A stretch of DNA of 64,000 bases from Gonatopus flavifemur (GCA_018340375.1 JAFFJZ010000001.1:45128001-45192000), one strand, 5' to 3'; numbered from the stretch's first letter, positions 32,994-45,423 are shown. Notes: generated from the sequence alone by a model not told the origin. Made by a program: numbers and translations.

Positions 32994-33780
32994 CTACAAT
33001 AACCATGGCACCATAGTATTTTTTTCCTTGAAAATACCTAGCATCTAGGTAGAACGTTGAAAGCTTTAATTGACATTAATGACTACGATTCCATTCATTT
33101 TCTCCCAACAAAATTTTTGTTCAACTTCAGCAGTCTTTTTGATCAGTTCGAAATTCTATGTGGATATGAAATGTGTATCGCACAGGAAGGATTTCGTCTG
33201 ATGTACGCGGACTGAAGCATCTTCTTTTACAATCGAAAGTACATTGCAAGGGACAATACGAGTGTAAAATGCGATAATGTTAGAAATACGTGATGAATTG
33301 TTCCATGATTGACAATAGACCGGTTCATGTGTGTAATTTCCCCGAGTGAAGCAAACGATGTGTATTGTCTGAAACATGCGCCGTCAATGCCTTTCCAATT
33401 TTAGTTGAAATAATTATTTTAAATTGACGGTATTGTGAGTCGTGTATAACCTCATATTGGAATTTTGTGAGTCTTTTGTAATTGAAGAATCATTTTATCC
33501 GAGATTCATTATATCCTCACAAAGATTTGACAGAACACCGTCTGTGAAAATATGAGTTTGTTTGGAATTTTCATAGCAATCTTATGAAAACTTCTTCTTG
33601 GGGGAGTAATTCTGGGAACGAGAAATTCACTTTTTGAATTGAAATTTGAATAACATTTGGAATGTGATGATTTATTGGAATATTCTAATTTCAGCGATCG
33701 TTTTGTACAGTTCGCGATCATACGAAATCATAAAATTTCGAGATCAAACATGTCTACGATACAAGAATAAGAAATCTCTC
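32994..33780. other. non-coding, nothing recognised
   Basis: AT-rich, no feature seen. Confidence 0.5.
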
Positions 33781-34625
33781 TCCCTCCGGAATGTCCAAGT
33801 TAAACCCGTATCAAGATAGTTCAGTTGACCAACTTTCGAATTTCTGTGGTTTTCAACAAAGTTGCAGTAGTTTCCCCTCAAGTGATCGCCCTGGGGTGTG
33901 CCTTGACCCTACAACCATTTGAGTTTCGAAAGAAAACGAAAATCCATTCCCTCCCCCTGTGTTTCTCTTTTTTCCCTTGCATCCCCTGTCGTTCCGGTTC
34001 TCCCTTGCCACACTTTCGCCTTTCGCCTTACCTTTTATCGTTTATATTCTTGTTTTTCTTTTCTTCCCTTCCTTTTGCTTTTTCCACGCGTGAAAATACA
34101 TTTATATCCATGCGAGTGTATATCGTGTGGATTATATTGGCACATGCGCCCTGGGTGAACGTTATTTGCCGTCGTCCTCGGAAACACCACTGCCACCTAC
34201 GTCGCCGTCGTCATCGTCGACGTCGTCGTCTCCGTCGTCTCCGTCGTCCTCATCCTCGTCGACATAGCATCGTTGTCGGCGTCGGCGTCGACGGTGGCGG
34301 CCAAGCGATTGGTGGTGGAAAAGCGGCGGACACAGTGTCAAAAATTCATTTCTCTTGAGTCAGTAGTTCAGTACAGCGTGGTTCTTGATCGCGGTTAGAC
34401 AATCGCTCTTCCATCTCTCGTTCGATCACACATTTTCCTTCGTGACTATGTATGAATAGTGTCGCATGCGGTGCAGATTACAATCCCGTGTTATCATTTG
34501 ATTTCCTGAATCGTTCATCGTTTGTGGTTTCCATTGATTCTGTATTTTAAAGTGAGACGTACCATTTTGAACTCGATATTTTCAAGTGAGGTTTTACGTT
34601 CAGTGTGAGATACCTTGATTTTCAT
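33781..34625 (+). promoter_or_regulatory. candidate promoter and untranslated first exon
   Basis: A pyrimidine-rich stretch (33940-34090) is followed by a CG-rich CGT-triplet block (34160-34320) and then unique sequence. An arthropod initiator-like TCAGTAGTTCAGT lies near 34360. Possible 5' splice sites follow (CAAGTGAGG near 34585, CATGTAAGG near 34628). The 177-codon open frame spanning 33825-34358 is dominated by low-complexity SPLC/RRR runs and is unlikely to be a protein. The gene, if real, would read rightwards with its coding exons far downstream. Inference from composition and short motifs only. Confidence 0.25.
34190..34320. repeat. imperfect CGT/CGTCGT triplet repeat
   Basis: CGTCGCCGTCGTCATCGTCG-type sequence with CTCCGTCGT variants, followed by the complementary phase GTCGGCGTCGGCGTCGACGG. 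It is a compositionally extreme spot in AT-rich DNA. Confidence 0.7.
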
Positions 34626-35983
34626 GTAAGGTATTCCAGGCATTCTTTATCAATTCGTTGGTATAGACTATAATAATACGATGATCGAATACGTACAGTT
34701 TTATGGGCTTTCGTCGCTACGACTTATCCTTGGAAATCGGTTTCCACAAACCGAACGGAGCGACAATGAATGTTTTCCTGCACAGGTATTATCATTAGAG
34801 AATCAAATGATTTTGTGTGTATTTTGAATGTTTGATAGAATTCTCAAATTTCTTTTCTATGCGGTTTCGTTTGAATACGATGAGAAGTGACGTTACGCTC
34901 TTGTCGTTCGTTGGATCTTTCACTCTAGGATGCTGTCAACGAGTTCGTTAATGTCGATGAGACTATCCACAAATTTCATGGGTATACGAGGAGGGCTGAT
35001 GTTTTCAAAACATTGTATACACGATAATCAATCAAAAGCATTCGCTGGATCTTCAACAGAGTTAACTTGAATGTAATTTATGTATCCTTCAAGATACACG
35101 TTATTGAACAACGTGTTCCATCGTGTTATATACACTCTGTACGCGTTGAATGAAAATAGAGTTTCAATGCTCTTTTCTCAATGAATTCTCAGTTGCCGCT
35201 CTTTGGATATGAAGTGAAAAATCAAATCTTCATATCAAATAGGTGAAACAATTCCCATAAGGGTAAATCTCAAGTACAGTTTTTATTCACAGCAGTGATA
35301 GTTTTCACTATCACTGCTATTCTCATAACTACTTAAATGAAAAATATGACTACTTTAACTGAAAAAATATACTTGGGCTCAATTTCAGCTACAATTTTTT
35401 CTCAGTGTACGCAGAGTTCAAAAATAATATCTTCTCTCGTTATTGAATTTCATGATAAAATTCAGATAAAACTTTTGCACGTGTTATACATAGTTCGTGT
35501 ATAAAATTTATATACATTTAGATAAATTCAATGTCAAATTTTATATGGAGAGATAAGTTTTTATTCGCTATGCTATAACATAGTTCTCTAAATAATTCCT
35601 GCGAAGCTTTAATTTCATTCTCACCTTGAAAAGAAATATCGGAAGTCTCTACATGAATTGTAAGTTGAAAAATCTCACAATTTTATCGACATGGCATGCT
35701 TGTGTTCTGTTTGCGTCGTAATAATTTTCTTTGGGAATTACAAAAACAGTATTTCGATGATTTCAATCCCTAAATCATCAAGATTCAAATGAATCCCAAA
35801 TTCTGCTTATTAATTCCACAAACATGGTTATTGTCCCTTTGTATTTCCGTTAAAAATTAGTGGATTTTCGTGAACATGTGGATACGTGAATGCTTTGCAA
35901 AGAGAAGCACGATGAAATGAATGAGCGTAGGAGATTATTCAAATCTGTTGTGAACTCTGAAGGTGAGGGTTATAATACCAACT
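34626..35983. other. non-coding, nothing firm
   Basis: AT-rich. A small hairpin GCAGTGATAGTTTTCACTATCACTGC sits at about 35293-35325 (core GCAGTGATAG and CTATCACTGC), and TTTTTTCTCAGTGTA at 35396-35408 resembles the right end of a CACTGAG element whose left end was not found. Confidence 0.4.
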
Positions 35984-36080
35984 ACGAGTGGAATGATTTT
36001 CAAAATTATATATAATTTATATATAAATTGTATTGAATTATATATAGATTATATATAATCTTGAAAATCGTTCTATTCGG
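35984..36080. mobile_element. 97-bp AT-rich MITE (copy 1)
   Basis: The left ACGAGTGGAATGATTTTCAA and the right end reversed, CCGAATAGAACGATTTTCAA, flank a core of ATATATAATT words. The element at 38185-38305 has the same ends and core. Confidence 0.6.
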
Positions 36081-37517
36081 CAATATTTGAAGGATGTGTT
36101 GAATATTGTAATAATCTATGAACGAGTTTGAACTCGAAGGAATAATACAGATCCAAATAAGAATGAAAGAATCTCTTGGAGAAAAATCCATCAGTTTCAA
36201 TTTCAATATTCCTCCCGCGTATAATCACGTCTATTGAGATCTAACCTTCCGATCGAAGTGGAAATTTGTTCATCAACCAAGGGGAATTCAAACTCATCGA
36301 CGTACTTATCTTACTCCAAGGAATTCAGTCTTAATCCGCTTACCTGTAGGGAGGGAAATATTGGCTTCATGAAATGAAATGATTTCACGATGAAACAAAG
36401 TTGATATGATCGTACTAATTATGGAATACCTTCCGTATTTTCAAGGTTTTACAATTGGGGTGTTGATGAAGTGTAAAGTGATAGGCGTGGATCGATTTTC
36501 ACGGTTATTTATAACATTCACTCAATTATAACAACTAGTGAAATACCGTGGAACGCAAAGCAATAACGAGGGATACATTTCTCTTCGCAAATTGATATTT
36601 CAATGGACTTTATTGCGGGGGATACGATTATTATAGAATCCTTTTCCCGGACTGTCGAAGAGAGTGTTAGATGCAACTCTAGGATAGCGATGCAGAGACA
36701 ACGCGACATGACTTGAGATACAAAAGACGCTGCAGACTACTCAAAATACATCTTCACTTCACATCAACACTTCATAATTTTACTTGCCAGTATTGTTCCA
36801 CTTAGTCTCCTGTATGTTCTCTATGTTACTATATCCACTTCAAACTTCACATTTGTATGCGTTAAACTTCACGCTTTGTATTTCATACTTCGTAATTCCC
36901 CTTTGAATTACTACTTTGTGTTTCAAACTCTGAGCTTCATATTTTACACTGCAAACTTTTCCCTTCGTTTCGCCATTGTACTTTGCCCTTGCAGGCTTTC
37001 ACTCTTTGGAATTGGGAAACACGTACATCGTCACTCCCCGTGATGGTTTCCAACTTATGAACGGAGAGTAGTCACTTCCGTTGAGTGAACTCACGCTTCC
37101 GGAGAACAGAAATTTTAAGTTCGAGTGGGTTTCGAATGGGTTTTGAATTCACGCGCGGTGAGGGTTGTTTCGACTGTTATTCACTATATATATATATCGA
37201 CTCGGTGGATAATTTTTACCATCGATCTTATATTGTGAATGATATCGAACGTATAGCCTTGACAGGAATAAAAGTTTCAATAATAGCGTGAATAAAAATT
37301 ATAATATATTATGAGAATTTTGTGGTTTCTAGTATTAGAATATCAAGTTATCAATTACTCGTAGTCTATTAATACAGATCAGTTGATCTTACCATAAAAG
37401 AATATATACATATACGAATACACATATTCAGTGTATGTTTCATTTTCCGGGATATAATTTGTTCACGTCTTTTTGTTCCGTGTGTATCCTTTTTTGAACT
37501 GAAATTTTCATTTTCCA
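36081..37517. other. non-coding; short-period low-complexity zone at 36750-36990
   Basis: Mostly featureless. From 36750 to 36990 the words ACTTCAC, ACTTTGT and TTTCATACTTCG recur loosely every 20-30 bases, suggesting a very decayed minisatellite. Confidence 0.4.
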
Positions 37518-37700
37518 TTGAAGCGTGGCGTCTTTCATGAATGCAAAGCCCGAGGCGAAGGGAAGCAAGTTTTTATGAAGGTTTTAGCGTTGGCCAGTGA
37601 CATGGGTATGCGAATATTCCAAGCGGACAAATTTTTTACTGCAAACAACTGGTTGATATTTTATAGAATGAATTTGATAGGAAACGAAATTTATAGATAA
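37518..37700 (+). pseudogene. possible relic of a CENP-B-type helix-turn-helix (pogo/Tigger-like)
   Basis: A 60-codon frame. Its segment KVLALASDMGM, then KFFTANNWLIFYRMNLI, follows the pattern of the second DNA-binding motif of CENP-B/pogo-type transposases (alternating Ala/Leu helix, then F-x-A-x-x-x-WL-x-x-F-x-x-R-x-x-I). Nothing of a catalytic domain is seen nearby and the frame ends at 37698-37700. The match is by eye, short and includes an insertion, so coincidence is possible. Confidence 0.25.
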
Positions 37701-38184
37701 GATTATTCCGTGAAACTATTGGAATACTCTCCGTTTTCCGTGGTATTTTTCATCACAGAGTACGCTGCAGTTGCAAGGATGAAATCCAAAGAACGGCATT
37801 TTCAAGGCCGCCTTTTCATCTCTGGAAATTTATTGAGAGCTTTGAAATTATATCTATTCAAATTTGGTAAATTTTGAATTTTTTAGGATTCTTAATATTA
37901 TTCGCGCTGGAATTCTTGTGTTATAAAAATGATGATCTCGAAGTACATAATTTACTTTTTTTACTCACTTGCATGGAGAGAAATGCAAATCGAAAATATA
38001 GTGAACTGTAACAGAAAATTGGTGAATCAAATCTGAGAATATTTCTTGAATTCGCAATGAAGACAAAACGGTTCACATCCCTGCTGAATTTTAATTAAGA
38101 AAGAATGGAACATCAATCAACTAAAAATATTTCTGAATTTTATTATTTACTTTGTAAAATTGCATGCACGACTTTTGAAGAGTT
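37701..38184. other. non-coding, nothing recognised
   Basis: AT-rich, no feature seen. Confidence 0.5.
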
Positions 38185-38305
38185 CCCAGAGTGGAAAAAT
38201 TCTCAAAATCATATATAATTTTTATATAATTCAATATAATTTATATATAATTCAGACATAATTTGATATAAATTATATACAATCTTGAAAATTTTTCCAT
38301 TCGGG
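38185..38305. mobile_element. 121-bp AT-rich MITE (copy 2), CCCAGAGTGG ends
   Basis: The left end CCCAGAGTGGAAAAATTCTC and right end reversed CCCGAATGGAAAAATTTTCA flank ATATAATTTTTATATAATTC-type core words. It is related to 35984-36080, 2.2 kb away. Confidence 0.65.
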
Positions 38306-38334
38306 TCATATTTCTTCCTATCGTTTGTCAAGTA

Positions 38335-38454
38335 CACTGTAAAAAATTTCCCGTAAATTTGGGGGAAAATCCTATGAATTCACGGTAAAAATCCCATAAA
38401 AACAGCAATTTTAATATATTTTCATGTGAAAAATTCAGAATATTTTTTGCAGTG
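38335..38454. mobile_element. 120-bp MITE, CACTGTAAAAAAT ends, TA flanks
   Basis: CACTGTAAAAAAT at the left and TTTTTTGCAGTG at the right, flanked by TA on both sides (38333-38334 and 38455-38456). GAATTCACGGTAAAAATCCC inside reappears inverted in the related element at 61053-61228. Confidence 0.6.
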
Positions 38455-38639
38455 TATTGATAGTTTCCTCGTTCTCTTCCAAGTAGAATCCAATAAAAAT
38501 GTTGACCGTTTTATCCTCATTACAAATTTGAAAAATATTCTCAAAATTCAAGAAATATTCTCCAATTTTCTATCGAAGGTTATTATATTTTCGATCTGCA
38601 TTTTTCTCCATGTGCAATGCCTGTAGAAAATTTTCAGAA

Positions 38640-39363
38640 TACGTTCCAAAATTCAGATGAAGTTCCCTGAAATTCAGGGAAATTCATTGGAAATTGCAAA
38701 AGGAAGTGGCTGTGATACATTGCAGTCACATTTTCTAAATATCAAGAAGAAATTTTTTACAGCGTTTACTGTAAGAATAATGGTAAAATTTGCCTCCAAA
38801 AAATGGCGGGAGTGAAAATCCTTCATGAGGGGCACCACTACCTATGATTTGGTCAATTCAATTCAATCAATTTATTTCAATTCAATTACAGAATTTAAAC
38901 AGGCGGTATTGGCACATAGTTTACAGGCACCCTATGATTTGGTGGAGTCTGTTTCCACTTTCTAGAGGATTCAACACCTGAAAATCAAACTCAATAGTTT
39001 CTCAAAATGAGATAGAAATCCCTCATTTTATATGGAACAGCAATTCCTCCACGATAAAGGGATGGTTCCCATCATTGAATTGAGGAAAAACTCTCCATAT
39101 TTTCAGAGTGTAGTGCTGTAAGTTTCTAGAGCTATTGATTATTGTGTAACAAATATCACTGTAATAAAATCACTCATGGAACTTTAGGAAATGTGACTGT
39201 AATTTTTTACAGCCTTCAACAGAATTTAGGAGCGTATTTTACAAGTTCAGTCATGTTTCTTGAAATTTAGTATAATTCATCTGAAAATTCAGAGAAAAGT
39301 GGCTGTGAAAAATTATATACAGTCCCATTTTCTGAATTTTTAGAAGGAATTTTCTTACAGTGA
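38640..39363. repeat. CTGTAA...TTACAG debris cluster
   Basis: Repeated segments combining AATTCAGGGAAATTC, AGTGGCTGTGA and GTCACATTTTCT occur at 38640-38780 and 39180-39363, with short CTGTAATTTTTTACAG palindromes. A further copy is at 42310-42560. They look like decayed CACTGTAA-type MITEs inserted near one another. The retrotransposon tail at 38854-38930 interrupts this zone. Confidence 0.4.
38841..38943 (-). mobile_element. 77-bp non-LTR retrotransposon tail with 13-bp target duplication
   Basis: CCTATGATTTGGT occurs perfectly at 38841-38853 and 38931-38943 and brackets a 77-bp insert. Read on the minus strand, the insert ends in repeated AATTG pentamers (ATTGATTGAATTGAATTG), the kind of short tandem 3' tail some insect LINE clades carry. 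A perfect 13-bp target-site duplication of this length is the mark of target-primed reverse transcription, so this is an extremely 5'-truncated LINE copy or a small SINE. The family cannot be named. Confidence 0.75.
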
Positions 39364-41458
39364 CTTATACCTCTTATATTGATGTTTAACATTTCATATC
39401 GGGTCAAATCAGTTTTGCACTAAAAATGTTTAATAAAATTCACAGACAGCGTTCATCCTTTGTTCTCTGTTCATTCCTTGAAGCTCACCTCATTATTCAC
39501 ATAGTACATGTCCATTTAGTTGCCTAATACTTTGTTTTCTATAGAACAAGTATACCAATATTGCAACACTTAAGAACTTGGCTCCATTTCTTAGTATAGA
39601 TAACTGATTGATTGATGAAATAAGAGTTTAATGCACACAAAATCCCTCTTGACTTGTACGAGAATGACTCTATGACGAGATTGGGAGAAAACAAAAAGTG
39701 CACTTGATGTTGAATAGATGGATACTGGGAAATGTTTTTCTAAATTGCAGTGCGTTCACTTAAATCGCACTATGTGCACTCAACACACTTGTGTACGCGT
39801 TAAAATTATTTTGATTTGAGGGGAATATGTCCAAACAAGCAATAGGACATCCCATCACTGGGATAAAACACTTCAAAACTGAATACTTAGATACTGAGTT
39901 CTATTCACCCTATAAAGAAATATAAACTCAAAGTTCTATTGACACAGGGAATTACAAAGAGTGAGACGAATTCAGAAAATTTGCTGTCACGAATGTAAAA
40001 CATCTACCAGTAAATCAAAACTCAGTAACTTGACCGGATTGAAGTTCAAGTTCATGTTTCATCCAATCGTGTAAATTAGGCGTACTTTCCCTACTGATAA
40101 TGGATCAAAAATACCTGGAAAAAGCATCACGCGTAAGGGGTAAAATACACAAAAAAGGACCCTCTTCATATATTCGTTCAAGGATTTCTTAAGTACGGTA
40201 TTCATATGACAATGTGCATTTTACGTGACATCATATTTGATATAATTCAAGATTTACGAACTCGCAGAGATATTTTGGAGTGCATGTTGAACATATTTAC
40301 AGCGCCATACAATGTAGTTGCGACACAGCGTAAGGAACCATGAATACATACATTATACATGCCGAGTAGTTCAACTCTGTTTGGGTAATAACGTTTACAA
40401 CCCTTCTGTAAGTACACCATTGGGGTAAAGAGTTTTCTAATTTCCCTTTCATCGATGGGGTGAATTCAAAATGACTTGGAGAATATTTTTCATTAGGAAC
40501 AGAGCGGTGTTCTGATAACGGGAGAAATCGTCTTAACGAAAAAAAAAGATGAGATTCAAAATAATGAATAGATTACTTACGTGTGTGATATTATATTCAT
40601 GAAGAGGGAATGAATGGACAAGATGTATATTTTTCATCCTTTTGAATATAATGATTATTATCGGTACAATTTCGTTTCAAACGGAAGATCAAAACTTGAT
40701 ATGAATTGGACCGATTCGTATCGATTTCTGCATAATTTTGTAACGAACTCAAAACTTTCATGGCGTTGTCCATTTCTTATTTTGATGTTCAGTTATAATG
40801 ATCGGATACTTTTCAATAAAATTTTTTACGCTTGTTATTGGGGTTCTAAATTTTCAGGAAAAATATATTTTGGAAAAAAACGAAAAAAATGATTTTGAAC
40901 CAAATATGTTAATATATATTTCATTGAAGCAGATTTCTGAAATTTAATGGGTCGAGTATGTTTCAATATTCCAAAGAATCGACAACTACTTCATTTCTTT
41001 ATGTGATAGTGGAACTTTTCATGAATATTTTCCAAAAATTCCAAATCAATCGGAATAAATGTCTAGGAGGGAGAGCCTTTTAAAATGCCCCTTCTCCTTC
41101 ACTGTCTCTCATGCATACTCAAAACATTGAATGCATATGTTTCGGAATTATGTTTTTGAAGTCGGTGTATGCATTTTCTCAAAAAATATTGTCTTGATAT
41201 CGTTGAAATTTTGTAGATTTTTCGAGAAGTGATTGACTAATCATTCAACGTTATATATTACGTTAAAAGAAATCATTTAACGTAAAAAAATCATGTCACG
41301 TTTTCACGATTATTTCATGTGAATAAACGATTTTGCGAACATACTACTTGTTCAAATAGGTACATGCATCTACTGATCAATATTATTCTCTGAACGTCCT
41401 GAAGAGGTTTCCGTCATTTATGGGGTAAAAATGTGAAAAAATACGAACTTATTGTATT
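39364..41458. other. non-coding, nothing recognised
   Basis: AT-rich, no bounded element, RNA gene or convincing frame. Confidence 0.5.
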
Positions 41459-41698
41459 ATGAATACTGCTGTCGCAAAACGCAAAATTCGTATGTTTTCA
41501 GATAGAACATATTCTTTAGAAATTATATGCAGAAGTCATGAAGTTGAAGACATAAAGCAGAATTTGCGCTACTCGTGTAATGCCATTGAAGCAAAAAATC
41601 CCAAGTCGAAAGAAACAAATGGTAATGAAGACAACACCATCGAAGATGTCAATGACTCGTGTTCAGATTATGATTCAGATTCCTCAGATTTCAACTAA
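41459..41698 (+). CDS. hypothetical small protein or terminal exon with acidic tail
   Basis: A 79-codon frame starting at ATG and ending at TAA. Composition changes along it: a basic N-terminus (AVAKRKIRM), a middle with Cys, Asn and Glu, and an acidic, serine-rich C-terminus (CSDYDSDSSDFN). Codon use is mixed and not obviously random. An alternative reading is a last exon starting after TATGTTTTCAG at 41502. An acidic tail occurs in many nuclear proteins, but no domain is recognisable and nothing around it supports a specific role. Confidence 0.3.
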   Translation: MNTAVAKRKIRMFSDRTYSLEIICRSHEVEDIKQNLRYSCNAIEAKNPKSKETNGNEDNTIEDVNDSCSDYDSDSSDFN

Positions 41699-42309
41699 GA
41701 TCAATTAGATTACAAACACTTCGCAATTTGAGGAGTAATCCTCATCTTGATTCTGCCAAAGTTAACTGGTCTGTGATAATATGAGTCATATTCTTGTTAT
41801 ATGGAAGAATTGTATGTGAGAAATCGAAGTTCTATTGTTTGTTTTGAATTATGAATCATTATATACATTTTTAGATACGTACTGTGATTCAAGTATGATG
41901 CTAACTCATTTTAATTTTACAGATCAAGATTTAATTATACTACACTAATATCAAATGAATACTAAAAAATCACGTACATTTTATTTTCTTTTTTTATTTT
42001 CATTGATAAGAATACACTTAATGCACCAAAACACATGGAGTAATGTAGATTTTTGTTTCTATGACATTAAGTTATGTTCTAATGGAGGAAAAAAATACAT
42101 TCGTTCACATTCTGGATACTAAGGGGAGATTCTTATTCTTCGATATTTTTCTTGAAAAAAAAGTCGGAAAAATTCACGAAAAAAACCGTTTTTTTCATGT
42201 TTTTTTTCCGTCACTTCGAACCCTACTTGTTATTCATTCGGCATCCCAATGATCTGAAACATTGTTGAATCCCTTTGATATAAACGTTCCAGCCTTTCGT
42301 TTTGATTCG
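41699..42309. other. non-coding, nothing recognised
   Basis: AT-rich. It could be 3' untranslated sequence of the preceding frame if that is real; no clear polyadenylation context was picked out. Confidence 0.4.
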
Positions 42310-42560
42310 TAATCCCACGCAGAAATGTACAAAAATTTCCGCCTGAAAATTGAGAAAATGTGACTGTAATCTTTCACAGTCACTTCCTTTTGAATTTTCA
42401 GACAAATTTCGCGAAATTTGAAGAAATTTGACTGAGTTTTCAGAATACTCTCCGAAATTTAGTTGAAGTTTTTTATAATTCAGTGCAACTTATCCGAAAA
42501 TTCAGAAAAAAAGGCTGTAAAAAATTGCGGACGCTGTTATCAGTTTGCAAAGCTTCTTTC
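42310..42560. repeat. copy of the CTGTAA/TTACAG repeat
   Basis: TGTGACTGTAATCTTTCACA, GTCACTTCCTTTTGAATTTT and AATTCAGAAAAAAAGGCTGT match words in 38640-39363, partly inverted. Confidence 0.4.
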
Positions 42561-42600
42561 GAAAAACTGTTTCCTTTTGAGATCAATGAAACGGATCATT

Positions 42601-42657
42601 CTTCAATGGCAAACCATTTCTAGGGTATATTATACCCTAGGAGTTTCGCCATTGAAG
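42601..42657. repeat. 57-bp near-perfect palindrome
   Basis: CTTCAATGGC and GCCATTGAAG close the ends, and TCTAGGGTATA pairs with TATACCCTAGGA in the middle with almost no loop. It could form a cruciform or be a tiny MITE. There is no coding context. Confidence 0.7.
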
Positions 42658-45189
42658 TCTATAGACTGTTCGAGTATTATAGACTTCCCATTTTTGTGTT
42701 GGGTACGGTTTTTTTTCTACAAACGTTTCAAATTTGATGAATTTCTTCGTACCTCGAACCGATGTTTTTGGAAGAGTAATTTGTTCTTTCTGAAATGAAA
42801 AACACAATAGAATGCAGAATTCTTTACGATTGGAATGATATGAGAATTTATTTTCGTCAAAAATGTGACCTATGGTCTTCTTGCTTTCATCATGCTTTCA
42901 ACATCCATATGTTCATATGAATGGCCAATTTAATCACTCATTCATTTCAATGTTCATTATATTTCATTTCCATCAAGATAACATCTTTCATTGCAAGATA
43001 GTTTTTTCTCATCGAAGTAGCGGATTGTCTATTCTTTTGAAATGTTTCCTCACAAATCAATAATGTTCCTCATCCTCAAATTCCCTACCAAAAAGTTGTA
43101 ATTGGCTTGATATAAAAAAAATTTTGTATTACGAAGTGTAATATCTCATATTCACAATTCTATGAAAAGAGGAATTATTAGTCTTTTTATTATTAAACTT
43201 TTTGAAGAATAGACAGATTCATCAACAAGTATCTTCTAATTAAACATCTGAGCAAATCAAATCACCTTGTTATTGGTGATTTTATGAATTAGATATCCTC
43301 CATAATCTCAATTCATGTTTTCTATTCCTACTACCTTCGTTTTTACAAATCCAAAAAACTTCCACAAAGATCAAAGTTGAATTATCAGTATCTTGTGGTA
43401 TTCCATGTTCGATTTTTGTATTCGAGGATATTTTATGACCAAGATAACGAGGCAAACAATATTTGCGCTATTCCGAAGAGGTTGTTCTTTATCTCTAATA
43501 CAAATATTTCATCTCATTAGAATGTAAACGTTACATGTTCCATCTACGGAGTCGAAGGATTCTTTTTTCTATAATGAAGAAGAGATTTTTATATCTCACA
43601 ACGTTGTTATGTGGAACAAACATAGTCTTTCTCTCACATTCCCTCTCACGTGGATTATACAAACTGTGAATTCGAGTGCACACATGCACAGATATGCGAA
43701 ATGTATTCTATGATCCATCCAATGAATGCGTGGTGTATCATTCATGAAGTTCTTGTCGTCTAAAAGTGCACCTAGTCACCTAGTTTATACGAATAGCGAA
43801 AAATGAATTTTTTCACACTTTTTTCAGCTTATGGACTGTTCTTGAGAAGATAAGAGGAGAAAATGATGTTTTTTTTTTCATATATTCAAACTAGGGTGTG
43901 GAAATTATTACTGATTTTGTTATTATTTTCTTTTGTCTTCTCATGCGTAGTGGAGAATATTATATTCGCTGCAAGCATTGTATACTGTATGAAATGATGT
44001 AAAGTGTTTCATCGTTTTTGAATGCGCAGTGAATTGAATGAGCATTGATTTTTTCGTTCTCGTGAATCTCAAATGATTTTCTCATATAGTTTATTCAAGT
44101 ACTATGCTGTTCTTTTTTTTACATTTTCTTGTCTGTTATTATAATATTCGAATACTTTCAGTTATTCATCAGTGAGATAATTCAGCACCTAAAAATAGAG
44201 TGATCTAACTTTTTGTTCGAATTTATAAACCGATGCAGAAAGAATTCGAATCCAATAACTGATTCATTGTACTCGATTATCCATTAATTCTCATTGACAA
44301 GCCGGTATTGAAGCAATTTAAACATGTGTAATAGTTCTCTCACGGAGAAGAGATGTTGAAATTATTATCATTATAATATCTGTCATCCTAATTTCAAAGC
44401 GTAGTCGTTATGTGGATTCATAGAATCAGTATGCCGTAGAGAATTGAATGAAATGATGCAATATTCCCCTCTTTCCCGTATCACATAATAGAAACAAAAG
44501 CTTTTCTAATATAAGGTTTCTTTAATCGGCTTTACTTTGATCGTAACTTTAGTCCCACAAATCTACCATTTCTCCTGGTTTCTTCCGATGTAAAATCAAA
44601 TATGATGTCCGTAAATTCAACGTTACCTCGTTCACTAACTCACACAGAGAAATTAATGAGATGTCGAATACAATTAATTCAACTTTCTTCGTTGAATGTG
44701 ATATTTTGATTCAATTTTGGCTCCTTGGAGCTTCGGATTCCGATATAAGGAATAGTTTCTCAATTTCAATGTGCGATTTTCATCTCTTTGTCGCATGAGA
44801 AATTTGAATATTTTATGCGTAAAATTTAATGGTCACTGAGTCCTCCTCACTTTGCAACCTTGCTAGCGTTGAGCATTCAACTGAGTTACCTGAGAAAAAC
44901 CGGCCTTTCAACATATTGTTCAAACCATCCATTGGGATATAAAATTAGTCGAAGTGGTCAAAATCGCTTGAATTTGGTCAGAATTGGTCAAAATGCTCAC
45001 ATTTTTCATTTCAATCGTTTATTTCATTCACACTGTGCATGAAATAGGATCGCACAACAGGTTACCCTGGTTAAGAGGTTACTGGCGGTTTCTATCCGAG
45101 CACGTTAGTTAGAAAAGGACACGTCTATACGATAGAAAGAGAGGCCTGATACCGTCGCTAGTATCTCGTTGAAGTCGCATAGCGATCTA
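42658..45189. other. non-coding, nothing recognised
   Basis: Mostly AT-rich. Bases 45040-45190 are GC-richer and unique but carry no identifiable signal. Confidence 0.5.
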
Positions 45190-45423
45190 CCCTGAAGGAA
45201 AAATTGTATTGAGTCAAGAATGTAGTGCCTTGAATACTGCCAAGAAGATATTTTCTTGATTCGAGTACATTTTCATTTGAACTCAACAAATATTTGCTCA
45301 ATTGAAGCAAATGATTTTGAATTGAAATGAAAATGTACTTGAATCAAGAAAATATATTCTTGGCAGTATTCAAGACAATAAATTCTTGACTCAATACAAT
45401 TTTACAACTTTTTTTTCTCAATG
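45190..45423. mobile_element. 234-bp palindromic MITE, TA flanks
   Basis: The arms read CCCTGAAGGAAAAATTGTAT and, reversed, CATTGAGAAAAAAAAGTTGT, then both run through TTGAGTCAAGAAT, TTGAATACTGCCAAGAA and TTGATTC. TA flanks both ends (45188-45189 and 45424-45425). It is the same build as the element at 18803-19097. Confidence 0.7.

Noticed and set aside
33825..34358. 177-codon plus-strand open frame as a protein gene
   Set aside because: Its sequence is low-complexity Ser/Pro/Leu/Phe from pyrimidine tracts followed by an Arg run from the CGT repeat; it fits a promoter or untranslated exon better.
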